Shown: positions 1-12,273 of the stretch, one piece after another
Layout of the letters: every line of letters starts with the position of its first letter
Position numbering within the stretch: the first letter of the stretch is position 1
Source: Cordylochernes scorpioides
Lineage: Eukaryota; Arthropoda; Arachnida; Pseudoscorpiones; Chernetidae
Reading direction: 5' to 3'
Assembly: GCA_030710605.1 (NCBI GenBank)
Contig: CP092884.1
Location: 17,403,483 to 17,467,482 of the forward strand
Length of the DNA stretch: 64,000 bases
Notes under the pieces: model-generated
What the model was told of the DNA's origin: nothing
Seen by the model: only the letters and a program-made list of their open reading frames with translations
Databases searched by the model: none
Program-made: the position numbers and the translations under genes

Positions 1-3000
1 AAAATTTAGAGTTTTTAATAAATAAGATTAATGTATAAATATTTGAAAAGTTTCATCCTTTTTTGCAATGTCCATATTTATCATCTATAATACGTCTAAT
101 GCAACTCAATTTATCAATGTTTTCAGTTAGATACAACTTTTAATCCATGTGGCAACTTGTTACACCTAATGAACGCACTTTGGAAAATCTAGTTAAAGGG
201 TACCAGAGCCCCATTTGGTTACTTTACTATTCTGGAAGGAATTATAAAATATATTGTTAAAATTGTATTTATTTTGCTCATCAGTGTTTCAATACATAAT
301 CATACTCCTGCTTTGATAGATATTTATAGATAGATAACCAACTCATATTTTTTTTGAAATTTTGCAGTTTATCCTTTTTTTACAATCTGCCATTGATTGC
401 AAAGAGAATATTATCGATTGTTTTCGTCTTATTAACCCAATTTTAATGATGCAATACACTGTAAAAAGTAATAAAAAAGATACATTGATAAAATTATATG
501 ATATATGAAGGCATGTACCTAACCCATAATTAAAGAGGAGAATATGAGCATTGGGGTCACTGTTATTTCAGGACTCACCAGTTCTACATATTATCCCTTC
601 AAAATGGAATATTCAGAAATCCTTTGTTCAGAATGATTAGAAAATTTAGAGTTTTTAATAAATAAGATTAATGTATAAATATTTGAAAAGTTTCATCCTT
701 TTTTGCAATGTCCATATTTATCATCTATAATACATCTAATGCAACTCAATTTATCAATGTTTTCAGTTAGATACAACTTTTAATCCATGTGGCAACTTGT
801 TACACCTAATGAACGCACTTTGGAAAATCTAGTTAAAGGGTACCAGAGCCCCATTTGGTTACTTTACTATTCTGGAAGGAATTATAAAATATATTGTTAA
901 AATTGTATATTTTGCTCATCAGTGTTTCAATACATAATCATACTCCTGCTTTGATGGATATTTATAGATAAATAATAGATGCAATACACTGTAAAAAGTA
1001 AAAATATATATACATTGATAAAATTATATGGTATATAAAGGCATGTACCTAACCCATAATTAAAGAGGAGAATATGAGCATTGGGGTCACTGTTATTTCA
1101 GGACTCACCAGTTCTACATATTATCCCTTCAAAATGGAATATTCAGAAATCCTTTGTTCAGAATGATTAGGAAATTTAGAGTTTTTAATAAATAAGATTA
1201 ATGTATAAATATTTGAAAAGTTTCATCCTTTTTTGCAATGTCCATATTTATCATCTATAATACATCTAATGCAACTCAATTTATCAATGTTTTCAGTTAG
1301 ATACAACTTTTAATCCATGTGGCAACTTGTTACACCTAATGAACGCACTTTGGAAAATCTAGTTAAAGGGTACCAGAGCCCCATTTGGTTACTTTACTAT
1401 TCTGGAAGGAATTATAAAATATATTGTTAAAATTGTATATATTTTGCTCATCAGTGTTTCAATACATAATCATACTCCTGCTTTGATAGATATTTATAGA
1501 TAGATAACCAACTCATATATTTTTTGAAATTTTGCAGTTTATCCTTTTTTTACAATCTGCCATTGATTGCAAAGAGAATATTATCGATTGTTTTCGTCTT
1601 ATTAACCCAATTTTAATGATGCAATACACTGTAAAAAGTAATAAAAAAGATACATTGATAAAATTATATGATATATGAAGGCATGTACCTAACCCATAAT
1701 TAAAGAGGAGAATATGAGCATTGGGGTCACTGTTATTTCAGGACTCACCAGTTCTACATATTATCCCTTCAAAATGGAATATTCAGAAATCCTTTGTTCA
1801 GAATGATTAGGAAATTTAGAGTTTTTAATAAATAAGATTAATGTATAAATATTTGAAAAGTTTCATCCTTTTTTGCAATGTCCATATTTATCATCTATAA
1901 TACATCTAATGCAACTCAATTTATCAATGTTTTCAGTTAGATACAACTTTTAAACCATGTGGCAACTTGTTACACCTAATAAACGCACTTTGGAAAATCT
2001 AGTTAAAGGGTACTAGAGCCCCATTTGGTTACTTTACTATTCTGGAAGGAATTATAAAATATATTGTTAGAATTGTATATTTTGCTCATCAATTTTTTAA
2101 ATACATAATCATACTCCTGCTTTGATAGATATTTATAGATAGATAACCAACTCATATATTTTTGAAATTTTGCAGTTTATCCTTTTTTTGCAATCTGCCA
2201 TTGGTTGCAAAGAGAAGATTATCGATTGTTTTCGTCTTATTAACCCAATTTTAATGATGCAATACACTGTAAAAAGTAATAAAAAAGATACATTGATAAA
2301 ATTATATGATATATGAAGGCATATACTTAACCCATAATTAAAGAGGAGAATATGAGCATTGGGGTCACTGTTATTTCAGGACTCACCAGTTCTACATATT
2401 ATCCCTTCAAAATGGAATATTTAGAAATCCTTTGTTCAGAATGATTAGGAAATTTAGAGTTTTTAATAAATAAGATTAATGTATAAATATTTGAAAAGTT
2501 TCATCCTTTTTTGCAATGTCCATATTTATCATCTATAATACATCTAATGCAACTCAATTTATCAATGTTTTCAGTTAGATACAACTTTTAATCCATGTGG
2601 CAACTTGTTACACCTAATGAACGCACTTTGGAAAATCTAGTTAAAGGGTACCAGAGCCCCATTTGGTTACTTTACTATTCTGGAAGGAATTATAAAATAT
2701 ATTGTTAAAATTGTATATATTTTGCTCATCAGTGTTTCAATACATAATCATACTCCTGCTTTGATAGATATTTATAGATAGATAACCAACTCATATTTTT
2801 TTTTGAAATTTTGCAGTTTATCCTTTTTTTACAATCTGCCATTGATTGCAAAGAGAATATTATCGATTGTTTTCGTCTTATTAACCCAATTTTAATGATG
2901 CAATACACTGTAAAAAGTAATAAAAAAGATACATTGATAAAATTATATGATATATGAAGGCATGTACCTAACCCATAATTAAAGAGGAGAATATGAGCAT

Positions 3001-6000
3001 TGGGGTCACTGTTATTTCAGGACTCACCAGTTCTACATATTATCCCTTCAAAATGGAATATTCAGAAATCCTTTGTTCAGAATGATTAGGAAATTTAGAG
3101 TTTTTAATAAATAAGATTAATGTATAAATATTTGAAAAGTTTCATCCTTTTTTGCAATGTCCATATTTATCATCTATAATACATCTAATGCAACTCAATT
3201 TATCAATGTTTTCAGTTAGATACAACTTTTAATCCATGTGGCAACTTGTTACACCTAATGAACGCACTTTGGAAAATCTAGTTAAAGGGTACCAGAGCCC
3301 CATTTGGTTACTTTACTATTCTGGAAGGAATTATAAAATATATTGTTAAAATTGTATATTTTGCTCATCAGTGTTTCAATACATATTCATACTCCTGCTT
3401 TGATGGATATTTATAGATAAATAATAGATGCAATACACTGTAAAAAGTAAAAATATATATACATTGATAAAATTATATGGTATATAAAGGCATGTACCTA
3501 ACCCATAATTAAAGAGGAGAATATGAGCATTGGGGTCACTGTTATTTCAGGACTCACCAGTTCTACATATTATCCCTTCAAAATGGAATATTCAGAAATC
3601 CTTTGTTCAGAATGATTAGGAAATTTAGAGTTTTTAATAAATAAGATTAATGTATAAATATTTGAAAAGTTTCATCCTTTTTTGCAATGTCCATATTTAT
3701 CATCTATAATACATCTAATGCAACTCAATTTATCAATGTTTTCAGTTAGATACAACTTTTAATCCATGTGGCAACTTGTTACACCTAATGAACGCACTTT
3801 GGAAAATCTAGTTAAAGGGTACCAGAGCCCCATTTGGTTACTTTACTATTCTGGAAGGAATTATAAAATATATTGTTAAAATTGTATATATTTTGCTCAT
3901 CAGTGTTTCAATACATAATCATACTCCTGCTTTGATAGATATTTATAGATAGATAACCAACTCATATATTTTTTGAAATTTTGCAGTTTATCCTTTTTTT
4001 ACAATCTGCCATTGATTGCAAAGAGAATATTATCGATTGTTTTCGTCTTATTAACCCAATTTTAATGATGCAATACACTGTAAAAAGTAATAAAAAAGAT
4101 ACATTGATAAAATTATATGATATATGAAGGCATATACCTAACCCATAATTAAAGAGGAGAATATGAGCATTGGGGTCACTGTTATTTCAGGACTCACCAG
4201 TTCTACATATTATCCCTTCAAAATGGAATATTCAGAAATCCTTTGTTCAGAATGATTAGGAAATTTAGAGTTTTTAATAAATAAGATTAATGTATAAATA
4301 TTTGAAAAGTTTCATCCTTTTTTGCAATGTCCATATTTATCATCTATAATACATCTAATGCAACTCAATTTATCAATGTTTTCAGTTAGATACAACTTTT
4401 AATCCATGTGGCAACTTGTTACACCTAATGAACGCACTTTGGAAAATCTAGTTAAAGGGTACTAGAGCCCCATTTGGTTACTTTACTATTCTGGAAGGAA
4501 TTATAAAATATATTGTTAGAATTGTATATTTTGCTCATCAATTTTTTAAATACATAATCATACTCCTGCTTTGATAGATATTTATAGATAGATAACCAAC
4601 TCATATATTTTTGAAATTTTGCAGTTTATCCTTTTTTTGCAATCTGCCATTGGTTGCAAAGAGAAGATTATCGATTGTTTTCGTCTTATTAACCCAATTT
4701 TATTGATGCAATACACTGTTAAAAGTAATAAAAAAGATACATTGATAAAATTATATGATATATGAAGGCATATACTCAACCCATAATTAAAGAGGAGAAT
4801 ATGAGCATTGGGGTCACTGTTATTTCAGGACTCACCAGTTCTACATATTATCCCTTCAAAATGGAATACTTAGAAATCCTTTCTTCAGAATGATTAGGAA
4901 ATTTAGAGTTTTTAATAAATAAGATTAATGTATAAATATCCTTTTTTGCAATGTCCATATTTATCATCTATAATACATCTAATGCAACTCAATTTATCAA
5001 TGTTTTCAGTTAGATACAACTTTTAATCCATGTGGCAACTTGTTACACCTAATGAACGCACTTTGGAAAATCTAGTTAAAGGGTACCAGAGCCCCATTTG
5101 GTTACTTTACTATTCTGGAAGGAATTATAAAATATATTGTTAAAATTGTATATATTTTGCTCATCAGTGTTTCAATACATAATCATACTCCTGCTTTGAT
5201 AGATATTTATAGATAGATAACCAACTCATATTTTTTTTTGAAATTTTGCAGTTTATCCTTTTTTTACAATCTGCCATTGATTGCAAAGAGAATATTATCG
5301 ATTGTTTTCGTCTTATTAACCCAATTTTAATGATGCAATACACTGTAAAAAGTAATAAAAAAGATACATTGATAAAATTATATGATATATGAAGGCATGT
5401 ACCTAACCCATAATTAAAGAGGAGAATATGAGCATTGGGGTCACTGTTATTTCAGGACTCACCAGTTCTACATATTATCCCTTCAAAATGGAATATTCAG
5501 AAATCCTTTGTTCAGAATGATTAGGAAATTTAGAGTTTTTAATAAATAAGATTAATGTATAAATATTTGAAAAGTTTCATCCTTTTTTGCAATGTCCATA
5601 TTTATCATCTATAATACATCTAATGCAACTCAATTTATCAATGTTTTCAGTTAGATACAACTTTTAATCCATGTGGCAACTTGTTACACCTAATGAACGC
5701 ACTTTGGAAAATCTAGTTAAAGGGTACCAGAGCCCCATTTGGTTACTTTACTATTCTGGAAGGAATTATAAAATATATTGTTAAAATTGTATATTTTGCT
5801 CATCAGTGTTTCAATACATAATCATACTCCTGCTTTGATGGATATTTATAGATAAATAATAGATGCAATACACTGTAAAAAGTAAAAATATATATACATT
5901 GATAAAATTATATGGTATATAAAGGCATGTACCTAACCCATAATTAAAGAGGAGAATATGAGCATTGGGGTCACTGTTATTTCAGGACTCACCAGTTCTA

Positions 6001-7597
6001 CATATTATCCCTTCAAAATGGAATATTCAGAAATCCTTTGTTCAGAATGATTAGGAAATTTAGAGTTTTTAATAAATAAGATTAATGTATAAATATTTGA
6101 AAAGTTTCATCCTTTTTTGCAATGTCCATATTTATCATCTATAATACATCTAATGCAACTCAATTTATCAATGTTTTCAGTTAGATACAACTTTTAATCC
6201 ATGTGGCAACTTGTTACACCTAATGAACGCACTTTGGAAAATCTAGTTAAAGGGTACCAGAGCCCCATTTGGTTACTTTACTATTCTGGAAGGAATTATA
6301 AAATATATTGTTAAAATTGTATATTTTGCTCATCAGTGTTTCAATACATAATCATACTCCTGCTTTGATGGATATTTATAGATAAATAATAGATGCAATA
6401 CACTGTAAAAAGTAAAAATATATATACATTGATAAAATTATATGGTATATAAAGGCATGTACCTAACCCATAATTAAAGAGGAGAATATGAGCATTGGGG
6501 TCACTGTTATTTCAGGACTCACCAGTTCTACATATTATCCCTTCAAAATGGAATATTCAGAAATCCTTTGTTCAGAATGATTAGGAAATTTAGAGTTTTT
6601 AATAAATAAGATTAATGTATAAATATTTGAAAAGTTTCATCCTTTTTTGCAATGTCCATATTTATCATCTATAATACATCTAATGCAACTCAATTTATCA
6701 ATGTTTTCAGTTAGATACAACTTTTAATCCATGTGGCAACTTGTTACACCTAATGAACGCACTTTGGAAAATCTAGTTAAAGGGTACCAGAGCCCCATTT
6801 GGTTACTTTACTATTCTGGAAGGAATTATAAAATATATTGTTAAAATTGTATATATTTTGCTCATCAGTGTTTCAATACATAATCATACTCCTGCTTTGA
6901 TAGATATTTATAGATAGATAACCAACTCATATATTTTTTGAAATTTTGCAGTTTATCCTTTTTTTACAATCTGCCATTGATTGCAAAGAGAATATTATCG
7001 ATTGTTTTCGTCTTATTAACCCAATTTTAATGATGCAATACACTGTAAAAAGTAATAAAAAAGATACATTGATAAAATTATATGATATATGAAGGCATGT
7101 ACCTAACCCATAATTAAAGAGGAGAATATGAGCATTGGGGTCACTGTTATTTCAGGACTCACCAGTTCTACATATTATCCCTTCAAAATGGAATATTCAG
7201 AAATCCTTTGTTCAGAATGATTAGAAATTTAGAGTTTTTAATAAATAAGATTAATGTATAAATATTTGAAAAGTTTCATCCTTTTTTGCAATGTCCATAT
7301 TTATCATCTATAATACATCTAATGCAACTCAATTTATCAATGTTTTCAGTTAGATACAACTTTTAATCCATGTGGCAACTTGTTACACCTAATGAACGCA
7401 CTTTGGAAAATCTAGTTAAAGGGTACCAGAGCCCCATTTGGTTACTTTACTATTCTGGAAGGAATTATAAAATATATTGTTAAAATTGTATTATTTTGCT
7501 CATCAGTGTTTCAATACATAATCATACTCCTGCTTTGATAGATATTTATAGATAGATAACCAACTCATATTTTTTTTTTAAATTTTGCAGTTTATCT
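1..7597. repeat. Satellite array with a four-monomer higher-order repeat
   Basis: Twelve complete head-to-tail monomers begin at 1, 641, 1171, 1811, 2449, 3090, 3620, 4260, 4898, 5525, 6055 and 6585, and a partial one begins at 7225. Long monomers are about 638-641 bp. Short ones are 530 bp and lack about 110 bp between the GATAGATA run and TTAATGATGCAATACAC. The order is long, short, long, long-variant, repeated twice with start-to-start spacings of 2448 and 2449 bp. A third set (4898-7225) runs long, short, short, long. The long-variant monomers (1811 and 4260) share private changes: TACTAGAGCC for TACCAGAGCC, AATTTTTTAAATAC for AGTGTTTCAATAC, and GGTTGCAAAGAGAAG. Copies are otherwise nearly identical, which is the pattern of concerted evolution. 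Short ORFs inside are chance. No known satellite name is recognised. Confidence 0.97.
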
Positions 7598-7937
7598 ATT
7601 TTTTTAATAAAGAGCGGCTGAAATACTGGACTGGGTAGGTCTTCCCATCAGGGTGGACCTGTTTGAGGACGCCTGCGATGCCGAGTGTTGAGGCGTTACA
7701 GTACATTTGGCATGGCTGACCTTCCTGGTAAAGGTGTAAAGTGGGGTGTGTTGTGAGGCTTTCTTTCAGGCTAGTGAACGCTTTCTGGCATTTGTCATCC
7801 CAGACCCACATGACATCCCTTTTTAGAAGGTTGTTAAGTGGCGTCCGCAGGCGGGCGTAGTCCGGAATGAACTTTTTATAAGCGTTCACAGCGCTTAAGA
7901 AAGAGCGCAATGTTTTGCGATTGTGTAGTTGTTGGAT
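7597..7937 (-). pseudogene. Gypsy pol fragment: end of RT and start of RNase H
   Basis: The minus-strand translation reads the RT thumb/connection (FLSAVNAYKKFIPDYARL, then a W-x-W-D-D-K-C-Q-K-A-F block) and runs into RNase H (YCNASTLGIAGVLKQ). In active elements the RNase H motif is T-D-A-S. Here the first catalytic Asp is Asn. The frame ends at the junction with the satellite near 7597, so the rest of pol is missing. The RT core with its Y-x-D-D box is also absent upstream. The neighbourhood (GC-rich, minus strand, protease and gag further right) makes this part of one broken element spanning 7597-9239. Confidence 0.85.
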
Positions 7938-8400
7938 GGCGTGAATTGTTTCTATGTTTCGTGTACATGGTGTGGTTGTACTGGCAGTGGTTGTGCATGT
8001 GTCTGTGTGGTGTTGTCGCCTTTTGGTGCGAGTGTCGCGCTTGTTGCGATGTTTGCGCGTGTGACTGTTGTGTGATGACGTGTGGTCACGTGTGTGCTCT
8101 GTGTGTGAGCTGTCCTGTTGGATGGACACTGTCTGGGCATTGTTGTTGTGAGTTGGGGCCATTGGGGCCTTGTGCATTGAGGGCATATAACAAAGGCAAT
8201 TGGCCTTAGTGAAAAAATTGTGTTATGCGTGCGCGTGACTAGATTGGCATGTTGGCAATTGGGTTTTGACCAATGGATGCGCGCATTGGGTGCCATGTGC
8301 GGAAGGTTGGTGTGCATTGTGTGTCCTTTGTGACACCGCTTGGCACTCCCAATACGTGCATTCATTGGGTACGTGATTAAAGTGGTAGTTGGTGGGGGAC
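7938..8400 (-). other. GT-rich linker inside the Gypsy fragment
   Basis: The plus strand is strongly GT-rich and translates on minus to low-complexity His/Thr/Asn. It sits where the protease C-terminus to RT core should be, so it replaces or scrambles about 1 kb of expected pol sequence. I recognise no domain in it. Confidence 0.5.
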
Positions 8401-8770
8401 AATGGAGCGGCAAGTTGGAACATAGTGCCTTGGTTAAAGTCTATGGTTATTTTCAAATATCGGAGGGTATTTATACCGAGAATTCCAAATGGTAGAGGTG
8501 CTTCCACCACATGGAAATTCTCCTTTTTGGTTAATTTACCTATTGTCAAGGGGAGGGTTATTTTACCTATGGACGGTACAAGACCGTTTATGGCCTGTAG
8601 GTCTATGGACTGTTTTTTTTAAGTTTTAGTTGAGGGAGGTTATTTTTTATCTTTTTATATAGGTTATAGGGCACTATGTTCAAGCTTGCGCCTGTGTCAA
8701 TTAGAAAAGGGGGTGACAGTTCAGGCGTGATGGACAATTTCATCGTCAGTTGGCTGACGAAAAGGGGTGG
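8400..8770 (-). pseudogene. Gypsy retropepsin fragment
   Basis: The minus strand shows the aspartic-protease active site in PPFLIDTGASLNIVPY (about 8670-8720). In another frame lies a flap/C-terminal piece, APLPFGILGINTLRYL (about 8440-8520), matching the usual I-L-G-x-D/N-x-L motif. The two pieces are in different frames, so at least one frameshift separates them. The protein would be the polyprotein-processing enzyme of the element. Gag lies immediately to the right in a third frame relation. Clear family, clearly broken. Confidence 0.75.
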
Positions 8771-8777
8771 TGCCTTC

Positions 8778-9239
8778 CTACCTGGTTGGCGAATGGCTGG
8801 GGCGTCTCGGGCGTCTGGGGCGTCTGGTTCTGGTGTGGGGTGTCGGGCGTGTTGTGGAGGTGGGGCTGTTTGCACTGTGCGCGCTCGCATGTTGAACTGG
8901 TCTATATGGTGCAGTCCACACTCTTGTTCTCCTTTGGGCGCTGGTGTATGGGTCCGGCATGGTGGGTGGTGGCTCCTTGGGGTGGCGCGTCAGGTAGCCA
9001 GGCGACCTGGCGGGGGTGGCTCCGTCCATCTCCCGGTCGCAGGCTCGGAAGAGTCGGTGGGCGGCGTATGTCACATTGGAGGGGGCCAGGTCCGTCTCCG
9101 CGCGTCGGGTCGACCTCACTTGCGTCAGGACAGCGGTCAACTGGAGTAAAATATCCGCTAGGGGGCTTGCTTCGCCGACTTTCCTCTCCCTTGTCCCGCT
9201 GCCTTCTCTTTTCGCTTCTGGGTTTTGCTCGTCTACCAT
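8778..9239 (-). pseudogene. Gag-like reading frame of the GC-rich Gypsy element
   Basis: An ATG-started minus-strand frame of 153 codons (start at 9239) has a charged N-terminus (MVDEQNPEAKREGS) followed by a helical stretch (ASPLADILLQLTAVLTQVRS). Its Pro/Arg/Thr-rich tail overlaps the protease frame. Position directly upstream of protease, and composition, suggest gag. No zinc knuckle is visible and the domain is too short to be a whole gag. High GC content and a skewed codon pattern contrast with the AT-rich surroundings. It could also be a chance frame in GC-rich DNA. Confidence 0.5.
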
Positions 9240-9895
9240 TTTAGATCCTGTCGACTCACTCTAATATTTAACGTTCGGATTGGTTGGATTGGTTGTTTGG
9301 ATTGGTTGTTGTAAGACCCTGTTGACTTACTTGAAGGGGTTGACTTGTGGTGATGTTGGCGCAGTCGTTTTGGCTGAAATGGTAGGTTTTCTCACAGGGG
9401 AAATAACGAGAGGGACACAGAATGGGATTGAAAATAGGACCAGGCGACTTAGGGAGAGAAGGGCTTTTTGACTAATGGAGTACTTGACTGTTTACATGTT
9501 GAACATAGAGGTTACCTTTGGTGATGAGAAGGGCTTAAGCGTCCTGCTTCTTGTGGTGGCGAGCTCCCAACTGATTTAACTGAGTCCGAGATTTACTTCG
9601 TTAACTCTCTATTGCTCTCATTGGTTGAAATCGTCTACGTGGCGACTTTTGATTGGATGTTAGCTAGTCCTGCTGGACTCTGATTGGATATTGGTGCTTC
9701 CATTGTCTTTCTCATGATTATCATGCTCCAGGAAGAAGAAGGTCTTTGAACTTAGTCTTTATTAGTTCCTGGGTAATAACCTTTACTTCCTGGATAATGA
9801 AATCCTGGTGATGGTTTCTCTCCCAGTTCGCTAGGCCTAACCTTTATTAAAACCTTTTGGATCATACATTGCATATATATTGTGGTGGGGTTACA
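9240..9895 (-). other. Possible leader and 5' LTR of the GC-rich Gypsy element
   Basis: About 650 bp upstream of the gag-like frame hold no ORF of note. On the minus strand an LTR-like start, TGTAACCCCACCACAATAT, ends at 9895. I could not find a matching second LTR, because the element is cut off at the satellite, nor a convincing primer-binding site in the right orientation. Low-complexity GGATTGGTT repeats lie at 9277-9310. Confidence 0.2.
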
Positions 9896-9952
9896 TCTTG
9901 GTATATACAAATTATGACATATATATATAGTATAAGACGAGTAATCCTTTCA

Positions 9953-10386
9953 ATATATTATAATAACGAATAGATTCAAAAAAGGATAAGTTTCTTTATT
10001 TGTAATATCGATTCGAGCTTTCGGGCGCAAGCAGCCCTTCTACAGGAATAATGGATACAATTTCAAGTAGACATGTATGTGCACATATATATATATATAT
10101 ATAAGCTAATTTTTGCATATCTAGGATTATTTATGAAGTTTTTTTATTTTTTAGAATTGACTAATTTACATAGCAATAATTTTTCTTAAATAATAAAAAA
10201 TAAAAAACTTCATAAATAATCCTAGATATGCAAAAATTAGCTTATATATATATGTGTACATACATTTCTACTTGAAATTGTATCCATTATTCCTGTGGAA
10301 GGGCTGCTTGCGCCCGAAAGCTCGAATCGATATTACAAATAAAGAAACTTATCCTTTTTTGAATCTATTCGTTATTATAATATATA
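9953..10386. repeat. 434-bp near-perfect palindrome (inverted repeat)
   Basis: The left arm, about 9953-10153, is matched in reverse complement by about 10190-10386 with few mismatches, leaving a loop of roughly 35 bp. Each arm carries ATTCGAGCTTTCGGGCGC or its complement (around 10013 and 10309). This contains a small GGGC...GCCC stem followed by GAAAGCTCG and, further on, AATAAAGAAAC. The same kind of stem-loop recurs at 60391. The outer ends are TA-rich. It may be two retroelement 3' ends in inverted orientation, or a foldback element. Confidence 0.9.
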
Positions 10387-11394
10387 TATAGTATATTTTA
10401 AACTGTATGACACTTTTAGTATATGTCACATATATTCCAATTAGTTAGAGCCGATACCTTAAAAGATTCTACCCTTCTTTTAAAATGTAAACCGTTTCTA
10501 TTTGCTACCACCCCCATATTTTGTACATATGCTATATCTTTATTAATAATACCTGTAAACCCCTATTTGTATGTAAAACTAAAAATGTTGACGTCAAAAT
10601 AAAGATCCAAAGAGTGGTCTGTCAGCTGGTGGCAGGGACAGAGGGGAGGAAAAAGCCAACGCCCAGCCCATGTGGGCCCCCAGGGACTCTTTATAGACGA
10701 CCCCTGAAAGCAGGGCAGGTTTTGGTAGGGGGTCAACAGATGTTCTAGGGTGTGGCCATCGGCAGACGGCTTTTTTTTTTTTTTTGGTCTCTCGCAATCT
10801 CTCTCTCCATGTTTCGGTGATAGGCATCCAAGTTTGTGTCATGGCTTCTACCCCTCTGTCCCGTGGGCTGTCCCCGATCACTCTCGGTGCTAACATCTAG
10901 CCCTGCCTCTGCTTCTTGTTGTCCGCGTGTGGGAAGAACATCAACACTCGCCTCACGTACACAGAATACCACATATATGTAAGTATAAATTGTATAAATA
11001 TAAATTATGTAAATGTGATGTCCGGTAGCCTTTTGTAGAATCTTGTCGACTAAAACTGTGGTGAAGTATCCAGTCGACTTAACCTGTTGACTCTCGCTAT
11101 ACTGTGTTGACCGAGAGGAACAGTCAGAATAAGGAGTTTTCCAGTACCTCTCTGCACCTTGGAAGACCTTTTACAGTTCTCACAAAGTACAGGCAGTCGT
11201 GGTCGAGGCAGAGTGGAAAACTTGGGAATGTCCACACAAAAAACGAAGACACAGTTGCACTAAGAAAGTTCCGTGAACAGATAAAAGTTGAGCTAGGAGT
11301 GAAAGATGGGGAGATAGATTTCTTACTGGTCTACATGATGGATGAGATGGACCTGGGGTACAACCGACGAGGGCTCACGCAGATGGTAAAGTGA
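10387..11394. other. Intergenic stretch, no gene recognised
   Basis: AT-rich at both ends with a GC-rich block at about 10600-10960 that includes a 15-T run near 10771. Overlapping short frames on both strands carry no recognisable motif. The block could be an LTR or SINE remnant. No tRNA-like box A/box B pair was seen. Confidence 0.4.
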
Positions 11395-11790
11395 CTGTAT
11401 TTTTGGCTAAAGACGGGGGCTTTATATACCTTTTCTAAGAAAGGGAATGTTTCACCAGATGTGAGAGGGGCGTGGATCGTCTGGTGAAATTCTACTGGCG
11501 CCGTGGCAGTTTCCATTTTTAGACCTTGTTGTGGGAATTCTAAATCTATCTCGATTTTAGACGTTATGACTTCTATCTCTTGCTTCAGCTCAACTCTTAA
11601 TCTATTACAGAGTTTTATTTATTTATCCTTATTTTGTACAAAGTACAATACATATGATGATGTAATGGCACATGTCAATCATGCGTATAATCATTTACAG
11701 ATGTGTTTCTAGTATATGACATGAAAATCTTGTTATAAGTTATATACAATATGGGGTTGTTGGTTTAAATTACCATATAAATATAGTTAG
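11395..11790 (-). mobile_element. Fragment of the long-LTR family
   Basis: In reverse complement this matches the long LTRs at 17695-17985 and 19805-19960. Shared landmarks are ATGGTAATTTA followed by CCAACA/CCATG, AGATTAAGAGTTGAGCT, GGAAACTGCCACGG and GGTATATAAAGCCCCCG. Unlike the copies at 17621 and 32340, the GCCACGG segment here runs straight into the TATA-like segment, without the 1.8-kb stretch between them. It lies immediately downstream of the solo LTR and BEL relic and is probably an older, shorter relative. Confidence 0.7.
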
Positions 11791-12273
11791 TTTTTTTGTT
11801 TGTTTTTGTTGAATGTTGAGGAGTTATTTTTGTTTTGTGTTACTTTGCTAAAAAGAATAAATAAATAAATATTATTAGAATCTTCGTGACATTATTAATG
11901 AAAAAAGGACTATTTTTCCATAAAAGATCCTATTATATTAAATTCTATCAATCGTTCTGTTGAATAGCTATATACAAATAATACAAAAAATTTACTTACT
12001 CATTTCTTGGCATTCAGGGCGCATCAAGATTTCCCCAGGCTTGCTTGTTCCCCACCTGGCCTCACCGTGTACTTCCCGTCAAAAGCCTGCTATCTGTTAT
12101 GATTTTAGAAGGTACGCCAACCAGTTAGCTAATACAAACTTTATTGCAGCGGTAAACAAACTAAGCTTGTTCTCCAAGGGTGCCGAATCCTTTCGGCGCG
12201 CTAGCTTTATCATTGAAATATATATTGAAATATATATTTTAAAAAAAGACATTTAGTGATTGCGCTATATACA
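11791..12273. other. Intergenic stretch, no gene recognised
   Basis: AT-rich sequence with a moderately GC-rich block (about 12010-12200). A 98-codon plus frame there shows no family motif. Nothing further is supported. Confidence 0.4.

Noticed and set aside
2070-2100. Hammerhead-like CTGATGAG on the minus strand of satellite monomers (complement of GCTCATCAGTGTTTC)
   Set aside because: GAAAC lies only one base before CTGATGAG and no helix II or helix I partners exist, so no permutation of the hammerhead fold is possible.
4582-4779. 65-codon minus-strand frame in the satellite
   Set aside because: It exists only in one variant monomer and is disrupted in the others.
7910-8209. Cys-rich 99-codon plus-strand frame
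   Set aside because: It is the reverse side of a GT-rich, low-complexity stretch inside a minus-strand Gypsy remnant. Its Cys content follows from TGT/TGC repeats.
8676-9264. Plus-strand frames in the GC-rich block
   Set aside because: They are antisense to protease and gag-like frames. GC-rich DNA has few stops, so long shadow frames are expected.
9357-9367. TGGCGCAGTCG, resembling the tRNA-Ser primer site of some Gypsy elements
   Set aside because: It reads on the plus strand while the adjacent gag and pol remnants are on the minus strand, and no LTR end abuts it.
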